A stretch of DNA of 64,000 nt from Phytopythium helicoides (GCA_024867545.1 JANFNE010000041.1:62001-126000); one strand, 5' to 3'; counted from the stretch's first letter, positions 31,757 to 43,111 are shown. The notes: generated by a model not told the origin, from the sequence alone. Translations and numbers: made by a program.

Positions 31757-32881
31757 CTACTGAGGGAGCACAAGTCCCTCCGATGTCAAACCAGAACCAT
31801 CGAGTACGCGCGCAACATCTGCGAGCGAGCCGAGCACTCGCAGCATTGCTGGTACAATGTCCAGCAGGGTCTCGACCCGACACACCAGTCCGCTCGTAGA
31901 CTCACACTCGAATGAAATAACGCATTTCATGTCGATCGGCTGACCACACAGCTTCCACGCGAGATCTGCGTCGCTGCTCTGGCTGGTATTCGAAGCAGAA
32001 TCTCGAGAGAGCAAATGAGGGAACAGCCGACGAACTGTAGAGTCTGACATGGTAGCGAGTACGCGCACTGTCGACGCGATCGTCCATGCCGAGGTCTTCG
32101 TAGTCTCCATTCGAATTAGCTTGAATTCCACGTTGTCAAAGCACTGGGTCCAAAGTACCCACTGATTGGCCAGCTGGTCGACACCCCGTGCGCCGACGAG
32201 CTGCACGTCTTCGGCGATGGATGTACGCAAGAAGTTGATCTGCTCCCTTCCAGCCTCTGTTTGGTTCATGAGCTCCCACATGGACGCCGCGTCCACGTCT
32301 CGCTGAGGACCCGTCTTCCGACTCGGGAGGATGGCCGCGCCGTGGCGGAACAGCCGAAAATACTCGGCCGCGATCGCCCACGGCGTCTGTCTTACATGCG
32401 TGGCGCTCGCAAGCTTGCGTCTCTTGGCTTCCAGCTCGGACACCTCTTCTCGCAGTCGCACGACGGACCCTTCGAGGTCGTTGCGCAGCATGCGCTGCTT
32501 GTTGCGGTACCGCGCCTGGTTGGCTCGGCACTGCTCTCTGCGTCGCTCCGTCTTGATGCGCACTCTTTTCTTGGGCTCTCCCGTCGAGGTCGGGGTCGTC
32601 ACGGCCTGCTGGAGCGGCGAGGACGAACGGCTGAGCGATTGGACCGGTGCGAGTCCCTGGCTGCTCGCTGCAGTGCTCACCACCAGCTCGGCCAGCGGCA
32701 GCAGCGCATTGGCGGCCGAGCGGCTCGTCGGGAACGCGGGGGACAGCCGAGAAGGCTCTGGGAGTCTTGAGCTGATGGTCTGTGGCCGCTGCGGCTGCAC
32801 GAAGGCGTCATTGCCGGTCGCTCGCAGCTTGACGCTCGTCACGAAGCCGTCGCCTAGCTGTCGACCGCTCCAGGTGAACAT
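31757..32881 (-). CDS. type E Cys-bZIP transcription factor (right arm, E')
   Basis: 374 residues, same start and length as the copy at 21503-22627. About two dozen substitutions are spread over the protein (for example RSAANA for HSVANA, EEVSELEAK for EVVAELEAK). The latter improves the zipper by restoring a Glu pair. Basic region and Cys118 are identical. It is divergent from D', with about 600 bp between the start codons, so the two share a bidirectional promoter region. Confidence 0.9.
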   Translation of the reverse strand: MFTWSGRQLGDGFVTSVKLRATGNDAFVQPQRPQTISSRLPEPSRLSPAFPTSRSAANALLPLAELVVSTAASSQGLAPVQSLSRSSSPLQQAVTTPTSTGEPKKRVRIKTERRREQCRANQARYRNKQRMLRNDLEGSVVRLREEVSELEAKRRKLASATHVRQTPWAIAAEYFRLFRHGAAILPSRKTGPQRDVDAASMWELMNQTEAGREQINFLRTSIAEDVQLVGARGVDQLANQWVLWTQCFDNVEFKLIRMETTKTSAWTIASTVRVLATMSDSTVRRLFPHLLSRDSASNTSQSSDADLAWKLCGQPIDMKCVISFECESTSGLVCRVETLLDIVPAMLRVLGSLADVARVLDGSGLTSEGLVLPQ

Positions 32882-32961
32882 TTTCGGCTGAATTGGGAGG
32901 GAGAAGGCGACTGACTTGGTACGACGTGGGAGTCCGTTAGCCCAGTGGCTACGGTCGCGTC

Positions 32962-32998
32962 GGATCACTCGGTCGGTTTTAAGGAAATGAAGTGATCC
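32962..32998 (-). promoter_or_regulatory. paired GATCAC elements of type E'
   Basis: GGATCACTCGG at about 32961 and TGAAGTGATCC at 32988-32998 mirror the pair in front of E. The latter is 107 bp upstream of the ATG. Confidence 0.7.
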
Positions 32999-33372
32999 GA
33001 GTTGGTGGCGGCGTGATTGTGGCGTCGATCAGGTTCATGTATAAATACACGGTCTCTATACCAAGATCCGGATATATCCATGGGATGGGAACTGATTTGT
33101 ATGTAATGCAGTTGGGAGAGATATACATTTGTCCGGATGAGCGACTCGATCGCGTAGTCCAAAAATGACATCAGTAAACGTGATCTCGCACACCACAAAT
33201 GACTCTCCTGTATAGAGTGGCGCGTCCTAATTGGCCAAAATACAGGCAGGAAGCCAAGTATACAGTGCGCAAGTCTCATTGTCTCTCCTGGGTCGTCATC
33301 AGCTTGGGCGACCGCTTACTCGCCAGCCGTTTGATCACGAGCGACACACGCCATATCCTCGCGTAAGCTCGT

Positions 33373-33383
33373 GGATCACTTCA
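33373..33383 (+). promoter_or_regulatory. GGATCACTTCA element of type D'
   Basis: 95 bp upstream of the ATG at 33478. GGGATCAAGG, CGTGATCGG and TTGATCCC follow before the gene, so GATC half-sites are dense here. Confidence 0.7.
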
Positions 33384-33477
33384 CGGGATCAAGGAGTCGG
33401 ACGCACTCATTTCGTGATCGGCCCAAGCTCACGCGTGACTTGATCCCTACACAGTACACTCGTTTGACTCCGGCGGA

Positions 33478-34659
33478 ATGGCGAGCTGGACCTCTGGCGC
33501 CTTCAGCGACCGCGTCATCGGCGTCGTGCAGGCGAGAGCCTCGGGAGCCGAGCGGTTCGTGGACCCCTCGCCTCGCGAGCCCACCGCATTCCGACCGAGT
33601 TTTCGCCGCGATCCCATCGAAGCAGCCAGGGCTGTCGCCGACTTGGGGACTCGTCCCAGAGTTTACGTTCACGACCGAGCCGCGGCACGGATGTCGCCGC
33701 TGACGCGAATGCCTGGACACGATGAAGAACCAAAGGCAGCCCTGGAGTCGCTGTCGCTCTTGACTACTGAGCCGAGGGTTGGATCCCCGACGGCGAGAGA
33801 GCAAGTCAAGGTGCCAAAGAAGAGAGTGCGTGTCAAGACAGAGAGGCGCAAGGAGCAGTGCCGCACCAATCAGGCGAGATACCGCAACAAGCAGCGGCTG
33901 CACCGCATCGAGCTCGAAAACACTGTTATCAAACTGCGAGAGGAAGTTAGCGAGCTTGATCAGCACTATCGATCGCTGTCGTACCGCGTCTGCTCCAGCC
34001 ATAACGTTTGGAGCGTTGTTGTCGAATACTTTCGACTCTTTCGACACGGCATTTCGATTTTTGCGGGTGTCGAAAGCCAGCCGACTCACAAGATGAATCG
34101 CCCGTTGGTTACTGAGTCGGCACCAGCCACACCCTCGTGGAATTCCCTCATTCGCACTTCACCCACCGGGCAATCGCAAGTCGAGTTCCTCAAAGCAGTC
34201 ATGGCTCCAGACCTCGAACTTGTCACTAGCGGGGATTACGGAGTTGATGCTCTCGTGGATCACTGGCTCCGATGGGTTCGCTGCTTCCAAGACTTCGAGT
34301 TGCAGCTCGATCGTATTGAACAGGCACCTGGGGTCGCAGATGCGGTGCTTGCGACCGCACGAATCAGCGCAACCATCACATCTGCCACTGTTCGCAAGGT
34401 ATTCGGACACCTTCTTGAGTCGGAGGACCAACAGCTAGACAACGCGCTTGCATGGCGCCTGTGCGGACAACGAATTGAGATCAAGTGCTCTGTGTGGTTT
34501 GAGTGCGACAGCCAGTCGAACCAGGTTCAGCGCCTTCGGTCTGAGGCCGCGCTCATCCCTGCCGTTCACCGACTCGTCGCGTCGCTGACGGACACCGCTC
34601 GAGTGCTCGATGGAGCGCTGATCACCTCTGGAGGGTTTCTCGTCGCAGAAGATGCTTGA
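33478..34659 (+). CDS. type D Cys-bZIP transcription factor (right arm, D')
   Basis: 393 residues beginning MASWTSGAFSDRVIGVVQ. Nearly identical to 19425-20606 from residue 60 to the end; almost all changes fall in the first 60 residues (for example FRPSFRRDP for FQPSLRRDP) and at the penultimate positions (VAEDA). This uneven pattern fits gene conversion of the 3' part. Cys128 and the zipper are unchanged. Confidence 0.9.
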   Translation: MASWTSGAFSDRVIGVVQARASGAERFVDPSPREPTAFRPSFRRDPIEAARAVADLGTRPRVYVHDRAAARMSPLTRMPGHDEEPKAALESLSLLTTEPRVGSPTAREQVKVPKKRVRVKTERRKEQCRTNQARYRNKQRLHRIELENTVIKLREEVSELDQHYRSLSYRVCSSHNVWSVVVEYFRLFRHGISIFAGVESQPTHKMNRPLVTESAPATPSWNSLIRTSPTGQSQVEFLKAVMAPDLELVTSGDYGVDALVDHWLRWVRCFQDFELQLDRIEQAPGVADAVLATARISATITSATVRKVFGHLLESEDQQLDNALAWRLCGQRIEIKCSVWFECDSQSNQVQRLRSEAALIPAVHRLVASLTDTARVLDGALITSGGFLVAEDA

Positions 34660-34860
34660 AAAGTTTAGAGCGTGAAGTGCGGCAAGGGTGCATAGTGCAT
34701 TTGGTGCAAAATCTGAATCTTTTGAGTGGGTGAGAGAATTTGTACACTTCACTGCACGTCCAGTCGATCGGCATCAGCTGTGGCGACCCCGACCTGGAGA
34801 TTCAGCGATCGACTGTGCGATCACGGATAGTTGGGAAACTGCGGAGCATCAGGTGATGCA

Positions 34861-34920
34861 AAGCACAAAGAGAAGTGCGACGCAAGCCAAGCGAGATACA
34901 GAAATAGGCAGCAAACGCAT
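34861..34920 (+). pseudogene. bZIP basic-region relic (right arm)
   Basis: Encodes KHKEKCDASQARYRNRQQTH, as in the left arm. No intact gene is around it. Confidence 0.65.
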
Positions 34921-35819
34921 TGCTTCATGATTGAAACCACCAATTCGAGTGGGGAGGTTTCGAGCATTGTCAGTTTGCTCAGCGCACGCAACCCAGCCCA
35001 ACCTGGTGTACTCAAAATAGCTCTTAGCGCCAACCACCTCACCCTGAACTGCTGTTGCGCTCCTTTCGAATCCTCCAAACTGAGGTCGAGCTCCTTGGTT
35101 TCCGACAGCAACAGATGCTGTTAGCAGCAGCGACAATGGAGCACCTGGTTGCGAGACCTCGCAGCCTCTAAGGCGTCGATCCTGTGCCTCGGCGGGATCT
35201 TGAAAATGCGCGATCCTGGCGCACTGTTGACGCGACAGTGCATCAATCACGCACGCCACAGCTGCCGACGTGCTCAGCCACCCTCTGGCTACTCGTTCAC
35301 TCAACAAACCGCTAGACAAGGAGACTCTCTGGCATCGGAGCGGTCGGTGGTCCCATTCCGGCCAAGTGGAGGTCTTCGGACACAGGATCCCATCGACAGG
35401 TCGCTGGAGCAGAGAGCTCGAGTGCTGCTGACCTCAAGCGGACGCTTCCCACACAGCGAGAGCTGAGACCGAAACGAGCGGAGACCGCACCACTTTCCAG
35501 CGTCAACGTCAACTGTCGTCTTGTCGTGGGATGGTGACGCTCTCGGATGGCCTCGGATTTTTGGGTTTAGCGCGCCTTGGGACCAATGGTGACGGCAAGC
35601 CACGCAATGTACTGAAATCAAGCCAGTCTAGAACAGACCATCACTCCGTCGACTAGCGAGTAAGCGGCGTGTCGCGTAGATGACGTCCCCGCCTCGTGAT
35701 CCCCTACCCTACCGATTCTACACATACAAACAACAAGTCATTTTGCTCCTTGAGCCTTGTGCCCCACGCTTCACTTGCAGTTTGTATACCATTCAAACCA
35801 CCAGCTAACAAGCGGGCCG

Positions 35820-35849
35820 AGTGATCCCGACCACGCTTGGATCACTTCA
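35820..35849 (+). promoter_or_regulatory. paired GATCAC elements of type C'
   Basis: GAGTGATCC (about 35819-35827) and GGATCACTTCA (35839-35849) face each other across about 11 bp, an imperfect palindrome. The second is about 82 bp upstream of the ATG at 35931. Confidence 0.7.
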
Positions 35850-35930
35850 TTCTTGCAAGTCTCCCCGTAGTTGACACCCGAAACTACTGCCACAGTGGAC
35901 TCGCCTCCAGACTCGCCTCCAGACTCGTCC

Positions 35931-37160
35931 ATGGCTCGATGGATGCACTCGCAGCCCCCTCCCGCTCTTCTGAGCGACCGCGTCATGCTGGGCGTGCGGC
36001 TGCGAGGCAAAGGCGACGACGAGTTTGTGGTGCCTGGAAGCCGCCGCGCGCTCCCGAGCTTCAACGCCTTCCAGTCGACGCTGGAGAGCGCCAACAGGCT
36101 GTCGGAGGGCTTCGAGACCGGCAGCTCCCCCGACGTGAAGCGGGCGAGGATCGAAGCGGCGGTGACGGCGAGCGACGACTCGACGCGGGCTGCCGAGCCG
36201 CCTGCCAACCATTCGACGCCGAAGTCGGTTGGGTCAGAGGGGACGGAGGAGACCAAGACAAAGAAGCGCACGCGCGCCAAGACGGAGCGGCGGCGAGAGC
36301 AGTGCCGAGCCAACCAGGCGCGCTACCGCAATAAGCAGCGGCTGCTACGTCTCGAGTTGAACGAGTCGATCGACAGACTGAAGAAGGAGGTGCTAGCGCT
36401 GGAAACGCGCCACGAGGCGATGGTCTACCAGCAGCTCGCCGAGGCCAGTCCCTGGAGCATCGTTGTGGAGTTCTTCCGACTCTTTCGCCACGGTCCGTGT
36501 ATTCGACCGAGCTCTTGGGTCCACAACGAACTGGTGCAAGGCATACACCAAGAGCAGAGCGATGGCAGCGGCATCACCAAGCTGTTCGAAGACACCCCGC
36601 AAGGCGAGGACCAGCTCAAGTTCCTTCGCTTTTCAATGACTCCGGACGTTTGTGTTGTTGGAAGCAAACAGCACGGTGTGGAGGCCCTCATGGAGCATTG
36701 GGTGCAGTGGACGCGATACGTCGAAGAGTCCGAGATGCTGCTGATGCGGGTCGAGACGGCGCACGATTCCCCAAACTCGCTTGTGGCTACTGCAAGTCTG
36801 CGGGTCGCGATGACTGACTCGGCTGTGAGCGATCTTTTCCCCCATCTGAAGGCTGACGACGTGTCGATCCAGTGGCTCGTTGGTCGGCAGATCGAGTTCC
36901 CATGCGTCTTTTGGTTCGAGCACCACCCCGTGACGAGTGTGGTGACCAGACTGAGAGGCCAATTCAAGATTGTGGAGACGATGCTCGCTGAATTCGGGTC
37001 GTTGGCTGAGGTCGCCCGTGTACTTGACGGATCTCGGCTGACTGTCGACGGGTTTCTTGGGCAGGAGTTGACTAACTGGGAGGTGTATGGTAAAGAAACT
37101 GGAATGATGGGAGAAGTTAGCAGCCACAACGCTAACAAAGACGGCACGAGTGGCGTGTAG
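35931..37160 (+). CDS. type C Cys-bZIP transcription factor (right arm, C')
   Basis: 409 residues from the Met of MARWMHSQPPPALLSDRV. Same length as the left-arm copy, with few changes. One of them, AVSDLFPHL for AVRGLFPHL, lies in an otherwise strongly conserved motif of the C-terminal domain. The leader just before the ATG has an extra 12-bp repeat (three GACTCG-containing units instead of two). Confidence 0.9.
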   Translation: MARWMHSQPPPALLSDRVMLGVRLRGKGDDEFVVPGSRRALPSFNAFQSTLESANRLSEGFETGSSPDVKRARIEAAVTASDDSTRAAEPPANHSTPKSVGSEGTEETKTKKRTRAKTERRREQCRANQARYRNKQRLLRLELNESIDRLKKEVLALETRHEAMVYQQLAEASPWSIVVEFFRLFRHGPCIRPSSWVHNELVQGIHQEQSDGSGITKLFEDTPQGEDQLKFLRFSMTPDVCVVGSKQHGVEALMEHWVQWTRYVEESEMLLMRVETAHDSPNSLVATASLRVAMTDSAVSDLFPHLKADDVSIQWLVGRQIEFPCVFWFEHHPVTSVVTRLRGQFKIVETMLAEFGSLAEVARVLDGSRLTVDGFLGQELTNWEVYGKETGMMGEVSSHNANKDGTSGV

Positions 37161-38423
37161 ATATCTACAATGGCAAACCCCCTTTGAATACGACAACATG
37201 TGTTTCGCACAATACACGAAGCCGAGCAGTGGCAGGATATTTTGGCTCACAGTATCGCCAATACACTGCAGTGTGACCATTGTGACGTCCAGCATTTCGC
37301 CCTCAACCAGATCTTGACTGTTATTTGTGTCAATGAAGAAGCTTCGCTACTCAGCAACGACACTGCGGCTGCAGTTAGTGTTAGAAAATTATCCAGGAAT
37401 GCACAGCACAGCATCCAATGACGGATGAGGGTCAATTAAGGTTGTCACGTACTATCACTCGCTGACCAAACTCACTCTTTTCTTTCAGCAGCATGATCTT
37501 CGTTCTCAAAGGCTCGACACGACTCTCCACCAAGGAGCATCATCAATTGATCGCAATTTAATCCGAGAAGAGATGCCAGTAGAGACTAGCAAGTAGCATC
37601 CCTTACACACACAATGTTGCCAGTCTAAGCGATAAGCTCTCACCTCTCTCAGCAATTTGATTTTAAGTTGTTTGAGCACTTCATCATGGCAGCATCAATG
37701 GAAAGCTCCAGGATCGGTCGAGCACGATCCGTTGAGTACCATCAATAAGCCAAAGTCGCAGATAACAACTGGTGGCTGTTAGCATCGAGTTTGAGTTGCC
37801 ATTTGAAGTGAGCTGGTCCAACACGCGCCGCAAAGAGATCACACACAACTTCCAGTGATTCGGGAAATATGTGTTGGGCTCGGATGAGATTGTGCACAAA
37901 GTAGTGAACTGGATCAACGTTTTCAACGTCGCTTTATCATTCGGGCTCGCGACATCAACACGAAGTCAGATAATTATGGGCACTATCGTGTTTTGAACAA
38001 TGTTTTTCATTGCCCCTTGGCGAGGTATTCACAACAACACAACAACATGGAAATGACGAGTGGATCAACAGTTACCAGTCGGTAGTTTGTGTTGGATATC
38101 CAGCCATTGCCTTTCCTGCTCATTTGAAACCCGTAACACATCAAATCAAACGCATTCGCCACCGGACAGGCGATTCACGTTGGCTCATTCGTCATCGGAC
38201 TCCAGAAGGGAAACGACGCAGATAGCTAGGATCACCGCTTCCCAATTTTACTCCTCTTTTCGCTCACTACACCTAAAGTTGGCCCACTCACCATTGCAGT
38301 TTGCTCGAGCTCGCTCCTCCCTCGCACGGGGCAAGAATGAGCACACAAACCGGACTCTATTTAAGAAAAGGACTCTAATCAACCACACTAACAGCATTGG
38401 CGAAAAGTGACAAGGGGGCACAA
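37161..38423. other. 3' flank of C' and end of the right arm
   Basis: To about 38086 this mirrors 16019-16940 and has no gene in either arm. 38087-38423 is unique, with short frames only. Confidence 0.4.
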
Positions 38424-38636
38424 CTAGCCACATTTTTGTAACCCAGGCGGCACAACTAGACAAATTTGTGACTCAGTGGGGCACAAATATCCACATGGAG
38501 CATGGACCTCGGTGAAACCTTGCCAGCAACCCGGATGCAACTGCACAGCCTGACGAGCAAATGTCAAACAAACCACCTGCAAAACTGCGAGTAAAGCTAA
38601 ACTAAGTACGACAGCAAAGTGCAACCGAGACACCAT
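38424..38636 (-). CDS. small putative secreted Cys-rich protein
   Basis: 70 residues. Residues 1-27 look like a signal peptide (basic start MVSRLH, then a hydrophobic stretch VVLSLALLAVLQVV). The mature part has five cysteines (PGCW, APCG, YLCP, QICL, QKCG). Size and layout fit small secreted proteins of plant-associated oomycetes, but I recognise no family and no paralogue is in the window. It lies beside retroelement remains and could be chance. No function is assigned. Confidence 0.4.
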   Translation of the reverse strand: MVSRLHFAVVLSLALLAVLQVVCLTFARQAVQLHPGCWQGFTEVHAPCGYLCPTESQICLVVPPGLQKCG

Positions 38637-39640
38637 TGTTGGTTGAAGAGATCAAGGGGCTACGAGGGGAACTTAATCCCACGACTGTGATATTGCGATT
38701 AGTATTTGGCTTACACCTACCTCCAATCCACACAACAACCACCGTCAACGACAGCAGCCTTTTTAAGCGTGGACCCGACGATTAGACCGACAGACGTTGG
38801 TCTCCCCGTTAGAGACCTTGCCCAATTCTGACCGGGTTGCGTTCTGGTGAATACCACCACCAGGTGTGCCAGCTAACGGTACAGAGCCCATGAGCAAAGG
38901 CTCTGCACCAACACACAGTTATATACGTCGCAGAAACTCGTAGCCCCACTAAAGAGTGGCATAGCGCGCACGCGCTGTTTACGAGCCGCTAGAGGCAGAA
39001 ATGAATCCCCCGCTAGCGATCACCGCCTAGATCTCAGCTAGGCTTCGCAGGCCTCTCTTCCTATGCACCACACATGTCTCTTGGCCTGCCGCGGTGGTCC
39101 ACTCACACGCTTTTACCAACTAAAGGTTCCTACGGCAGCCATCAACCACGTTTACGCCTACCCACCTTGTTGGCGCTCGGCGCTTGTTGGAGATCCGGAA
39201 GATTCTGCTCTATTTAAGTGTTTCTAAGCGGCGCATGGCCGTTTCCTTCTCCTAGCCGACTCTTGGCGGTCCTCATCTTCCTTTATGGAGTATATGTTGC
39301 AATCCTTCGCGCTCAGCGACACTTCTTGTCAATCGTGTCCGTTCAGCCTCTGGCTGAGAGTCGTCCGGCTGAGCGTTGTCCAGCTGAGATTTACGCCAGT
39401 ATGCCTATATCTGTAATTTCTTGTATGACTTCATATTGACTATCAGAAAGGCTCGAGTGCTGTCTGGTCAAACAGTAAAATCTTCTGCGGTTTTACACTA
39501 GCTTAACTATCGGAGGTAATTTAACTACACCACATGACCCTCATCAAGGGGGTTTACATAAGAAAACCGAGATGCCAACCTTACGAACTACCATCACCCA
39601 CTATCCACTGCCAGGACCACAGCGTGGGTCCTCAATTCAG
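38637..39640. other. probable LTR-retroelement flank
   Basis: No coding sequence. Its position directly 5' of the copia-type Gag relic suggests it includes old LTR or leader sequence, but LTR ends could not be fixed because the second LTR is not visible. Confidence 0.3.
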
Positions 39641-40570
39641 CGGAGCAGTGTCACTGCAACGTATCGTGCACCCATCCGCTGCAGAAAATTCAGCGGCAAT
39701 GAAATCTACCCGGGACAAGGAGCTGGGATTGAGCTCCTCATTCACAAATACGAGCAGGCTTTCGCACTGAGCAACTGCTAAATCCGTCCGCATGGACGGA
39801 CGATCTCAAGGCAGCGGTACTCAAAACATTTCTAGACGACAAGGAAGCACGATACTTCCCCACAAACACAGCCCAGCGGCATGCGGATATTCAGGGGTTT
39901 GGATATCAGGACCTCAAGCACAAGATGTCACTTTGATTTGGCTGCAGATGAAATCAAATTCAGCTAGAGCGCAGATTGATAATCCGAAAGCTACCCCAAG
40001 TCCCAAAATGGCCGTCCACAAGGACGATAAAGTTTTTATGGCGGCCGTGGTCGCGGGCATGCTGGCTGAAATAAAGGTGGCAGTAGTGGCAGTGATGAAC
40101 AGTCTGAAGACTGACATCTCAGTCAATCGAGAAGGGAACAAGCATTTGCTTACAATAGTCGAGTATGCATCGAGCTACTATCAAGCTTTCTTGCTACTAT
40201 CCAAAGCACAAGCATTCGACTGGTTTCTGGACTTCTCAAAATCAATTCCAGCGGCAGCTTCATGTCATAATCAAGATGATACAAACGGATGGGAGTGGCA
40301 AGTTTGTTTCCCGACAGTTCAAGGGCATCATGCTTCGAATTGGCTAACACCACCAGATCACGCAACCAGATACATCTGCAGCTAACAGCAAGACCGAAAG
40401 ACTTCACCGCGCACTCATGAACTCGGCTCGGTCGATGCTATGAGTATCGTCACTTCCCAAACGATACTGGGGAGATCCACCACTATACGCTGCATACATT
40501 CGGAGCCACCTAGCGGAGCGATCAAACGCTGACTACAAATCGCCGCGCCTCGACCAACATCAAGTTTGAT
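39640..40570 (+). pseudogene. Ty1/copia-type Gag and integrase relic
   Basis: Fragments are read in changing frames. Gag-like: RKFSGNEIYPGQGAG followed by AWTDDLKAAVLKTFLDDKEA, about 39640-39900. Integrase-like: NREGNKHLLTIVEYASSYYQ and LLSKAQAFDWFLDFSK (about 40120-40250), IQTDGSGKFVSRQFKG, KTERLHRALMNSARSML and LPKRYWGDPPLYAAYIRS (to about 40570). These fit the copia integrase core in order. Several frameshifts and stops make it inactive. No reverse transcriptase was found. Confidence 0.6.
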
Positions 40571-40612
40571 GCGACTTGGACAGTTTATGTACCAGGAAAG
40601 ACTGCACACAAC

Positions 40613-40990
40613 CTAGGAAAGTGGGCTCATCTCATATTGTCGCCCTCGCCCCGTCGCCCACAAGTCGAGCACACCCAACTCCACGATAGCCCAGAGTATA
40701 TTGAATTCGTTGAGCGAGAAGTTCGTCATCGTTGCCATTGTCCTGTCCCCGCCCTGAGAGTAGTACGAGTCCATAATGGGGGACTCAGAATCCGTCACTT
40801 CGTCCTCCACAATTCTGCGACCGAGTCAAATTGCTCCACCCTCTCCTCCAAGTTTTGCAAGTCGAGCTGCTGGCGCACACGCAGCCGACCGACGGCGCTT
40901 GCTTCCTCGATGGGACATTTTGAACTAAAAGTACCCGATAGAACTGGATCAAACGCTGTTGGCGCCAGCCATTTCTTCATGCGAACTCCG
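40613..40990 (-). pseudogene. possible DNA-transposon protein fragment
   Basis: Two overlapping minus frames (40795-40980 and 40613-40810) seem to be one broken coding sequence with an indel near 40800. The first has MKKWLAPTAFDPVLSG and a coiled-coil-like LEERVEQFDSVAELW. The second has FSLNEFNILWAIVELGVLDLW, which resembles N-terminal parts of oomycete DDE transposases. The identification is weak. Confidence 0.35.
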
Positions 40991-42512
40991 CCATTCGTTC
41001 ATCACCATGTATTGAAATTTCGAATCGCAAATCATTCGAATTGTTGCAACACTCTACTTGTTACACAGCCTCATACTAATTGATGTTGCCAACGAGTATT
41101 GTCAATATAAAATGTCACATCAGACGTGTCGTAGAACCACCGGCAACATTTGGAGCCCAGACAAGATCTATTTAGTCAATTTGGAGCGGAGAGAAATGCC
41201 ACTGTGAGTGTCTGCACGTAGCTTTCGTTGTCTCTTGACGCTGGTCAGAGATTCAGGGTAAATCCTTGGTTATCGATCGCCGATCCTTGATTGTTGAGCG
41301 TCGATCCTTGATCGCAGAGCCAAACGAGGAACAGCAACGCAGGGTACGCAATTGCCCAGACAAACCAGTGATGCAAGTGCCCAGAGAAAACCCTTCCAAT
41401 CAGAGATATGAGGTCGCAAAGCTGTGGTCCTTGGAGATTGAAGACCGTCTCGGCGCCGGGTCATGAAGCCGATGCCTCTTGCCTTTAACAAGTGTGCGCA
41501 CCAGCGGTGGGGGGTTTAGCCGCCGTCTAGCTACTTCGGATAGCTCTTGGCTCGACTTGAGCGGTAGAAAGAATATTCTGGACTGATTACCGAAGATATG
41601 CACACCTACTAGCTCTGACGTCATCCTTCTCTTGATATGGCAGCTTCTCCAGCCAGACAAATTAAGCAACATGGGCGTCTTCTTGCAGTTCGTCAACGTC
41701 CTCGCCAACGTGTGGGTGAAGGTAGTGTAGGCAAGTGAGTAGCTGATGGAAGATCCAAAATTGAATTGATTGATCCGAAAAACCGCTCTGACGGTCTCCG
41801 AGAACTAGCGCTTTAGACTACAGGGAAATCCTGACGCACTTGCCCAATGTTACGTTGGTGGGGTGGTGTTGATTCTCAATTCACACTACTCCAGCAACTT
41901 AAGTACCCATCATCAGCCAATCAGCAAACAGCATTGGAAGTACCATGGGCGGGGCCCGTGCCATCCGCCCAATCCGCGTGCAGGCCCCATCCCTAGCACG
42001 CGCGCCGCAGCAATGGACTTGCTGTGAGCAGGCACCTGCTCGTAGCCAATCGTTGCAAGGCGGTGCACTTCAACACGCCAGTCCCAATGTCAACAACTTT
42101 TCCTACAATCAGTCGATCGACACTACCACCACTTCGACATCTGTTGTCCATCCTCGTGAATCTGCTCCTGAAATTAAGGATCCAACTTTGAAACCAGAGA
42201 TCCGAGCCAGGGATCAAAGATCCGGCTTCTAGGATCAGGGATTAGAGATCTGGTGCCGAGGAACAGGAATCCAGTTGTCGTGACCAGAGATCTCGCTTCC
42301 CAGGTCAGGCATCCCGCGTCTCACTCTTCTCGGCTGTATTTAGATTCCCTATCGCCCCGTGGATTTTCTTTGACCTGTAATACCACAAAAAAAACGTGTA
42401 AAGCACATGTAGACAACCGAGCCGCCGCAAAGGTTTACAAAGTGCTTCCAAGAGATGTAAGGGGAGGGTATATATATACGTTCCTACAGCTGATTTGAAT
42501 TACACTACCACT
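40991..42512. other. no recognisable gene; short GATC-rich imperfect repeats
   Basis: 41268-41320 holds two units of CGATCCTTGAT with spacer. 42175-42320 holds several imperfect AGAGATCC/GGATC units. No ORF with recognisable motifs is present. Confidence 0.4.
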
Positions 42513-43016
42513 TCATATTCTCTCCGCAATGTAGATATCATAATCGTTCTACATCTCAAGAGCCACAGCATCACGATAAGCTTTCATTGTGGTCTCGTCG
42601 TGCTCGGTGACGTGGTCATCATCACATGAAATGTCGTCATTACTATCATTTTCTACACAAACCATTATTCACTGTCAAGCGGCCCTAGCTTCTCGTTCGC
42701 TATCCGAACGAAATTGTAGATGATGGCGGCTGCCATGACGTCCTTGGGTTTGAAATGGATTTGAGTGCTTGTCTTTTAAGATCGGGAACTTTTTCTTGAT
42801 GACACCAAACATGCGCTCAATCACATTGCTAAGTGAAGAGTGAAGTAGATTGAACAGTTCCTCTTTTTTGTGGATGGATGCTTGCCAATTGCCACTCTTT
42901 AAGTGATACCGCACACCACGATAAGTCGTCGAAGTGTAGCCCCAGCCAGCTTCACTCAGGTAGTTTTGCCAGGATAAAGTGGTATTTCCTTCAATACTGC
43001 ATCCTGTAGTACTCAA
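42513..43016 (-). pseudogene. HARBI1-like transposase C-terminal fragment
   Basis: Matches the C-terminal half of the intact transposase at 54636-56134: TTYRGVRYHLK, KKEELFNLLHSSLSNVIERM (with the catalytic Glu), FGVIKKKFPIL. After a frameshift near 42735-42770 it continues VMAAAIIYNFVRIANEKLGPLDSE. A later, differently framed stretch ends DYDIYIAERI at 42513. It has at least one frameshift and in-frame stops. The N-terminal half is missing. Confidence 0.75.
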
Positions 43017-43111
43017 CCGTCATGGACTGATCCTTCCCAGTCAGCTAGCACATACTCTCTCCGGACCAATTTAGTTGTCCGGTCAACACAAATAGGTCGA
43101 AACAACGCTTT

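Larger units (their letters stand above)
31060..38086 (-). repeat. right arm of the large inverted duplication
   Basis: Mirror image of 16019-23300. Similarity is very high in and around the genes and lower at the inner end. Near 31555-31600 a 20-bp unit (CGACAATTCAGCGAGAA...) is repeated once more than in the left arm. Confidence 0.85.

Noticed and set aside
42175..42320. Imperfect AGAGATCC/GGATC repeats considered as a CRISPR-like or regulatory array
   Set aside because: Units and spacers are irregular, and no GGATCACTTCA-type element or gene start is near.
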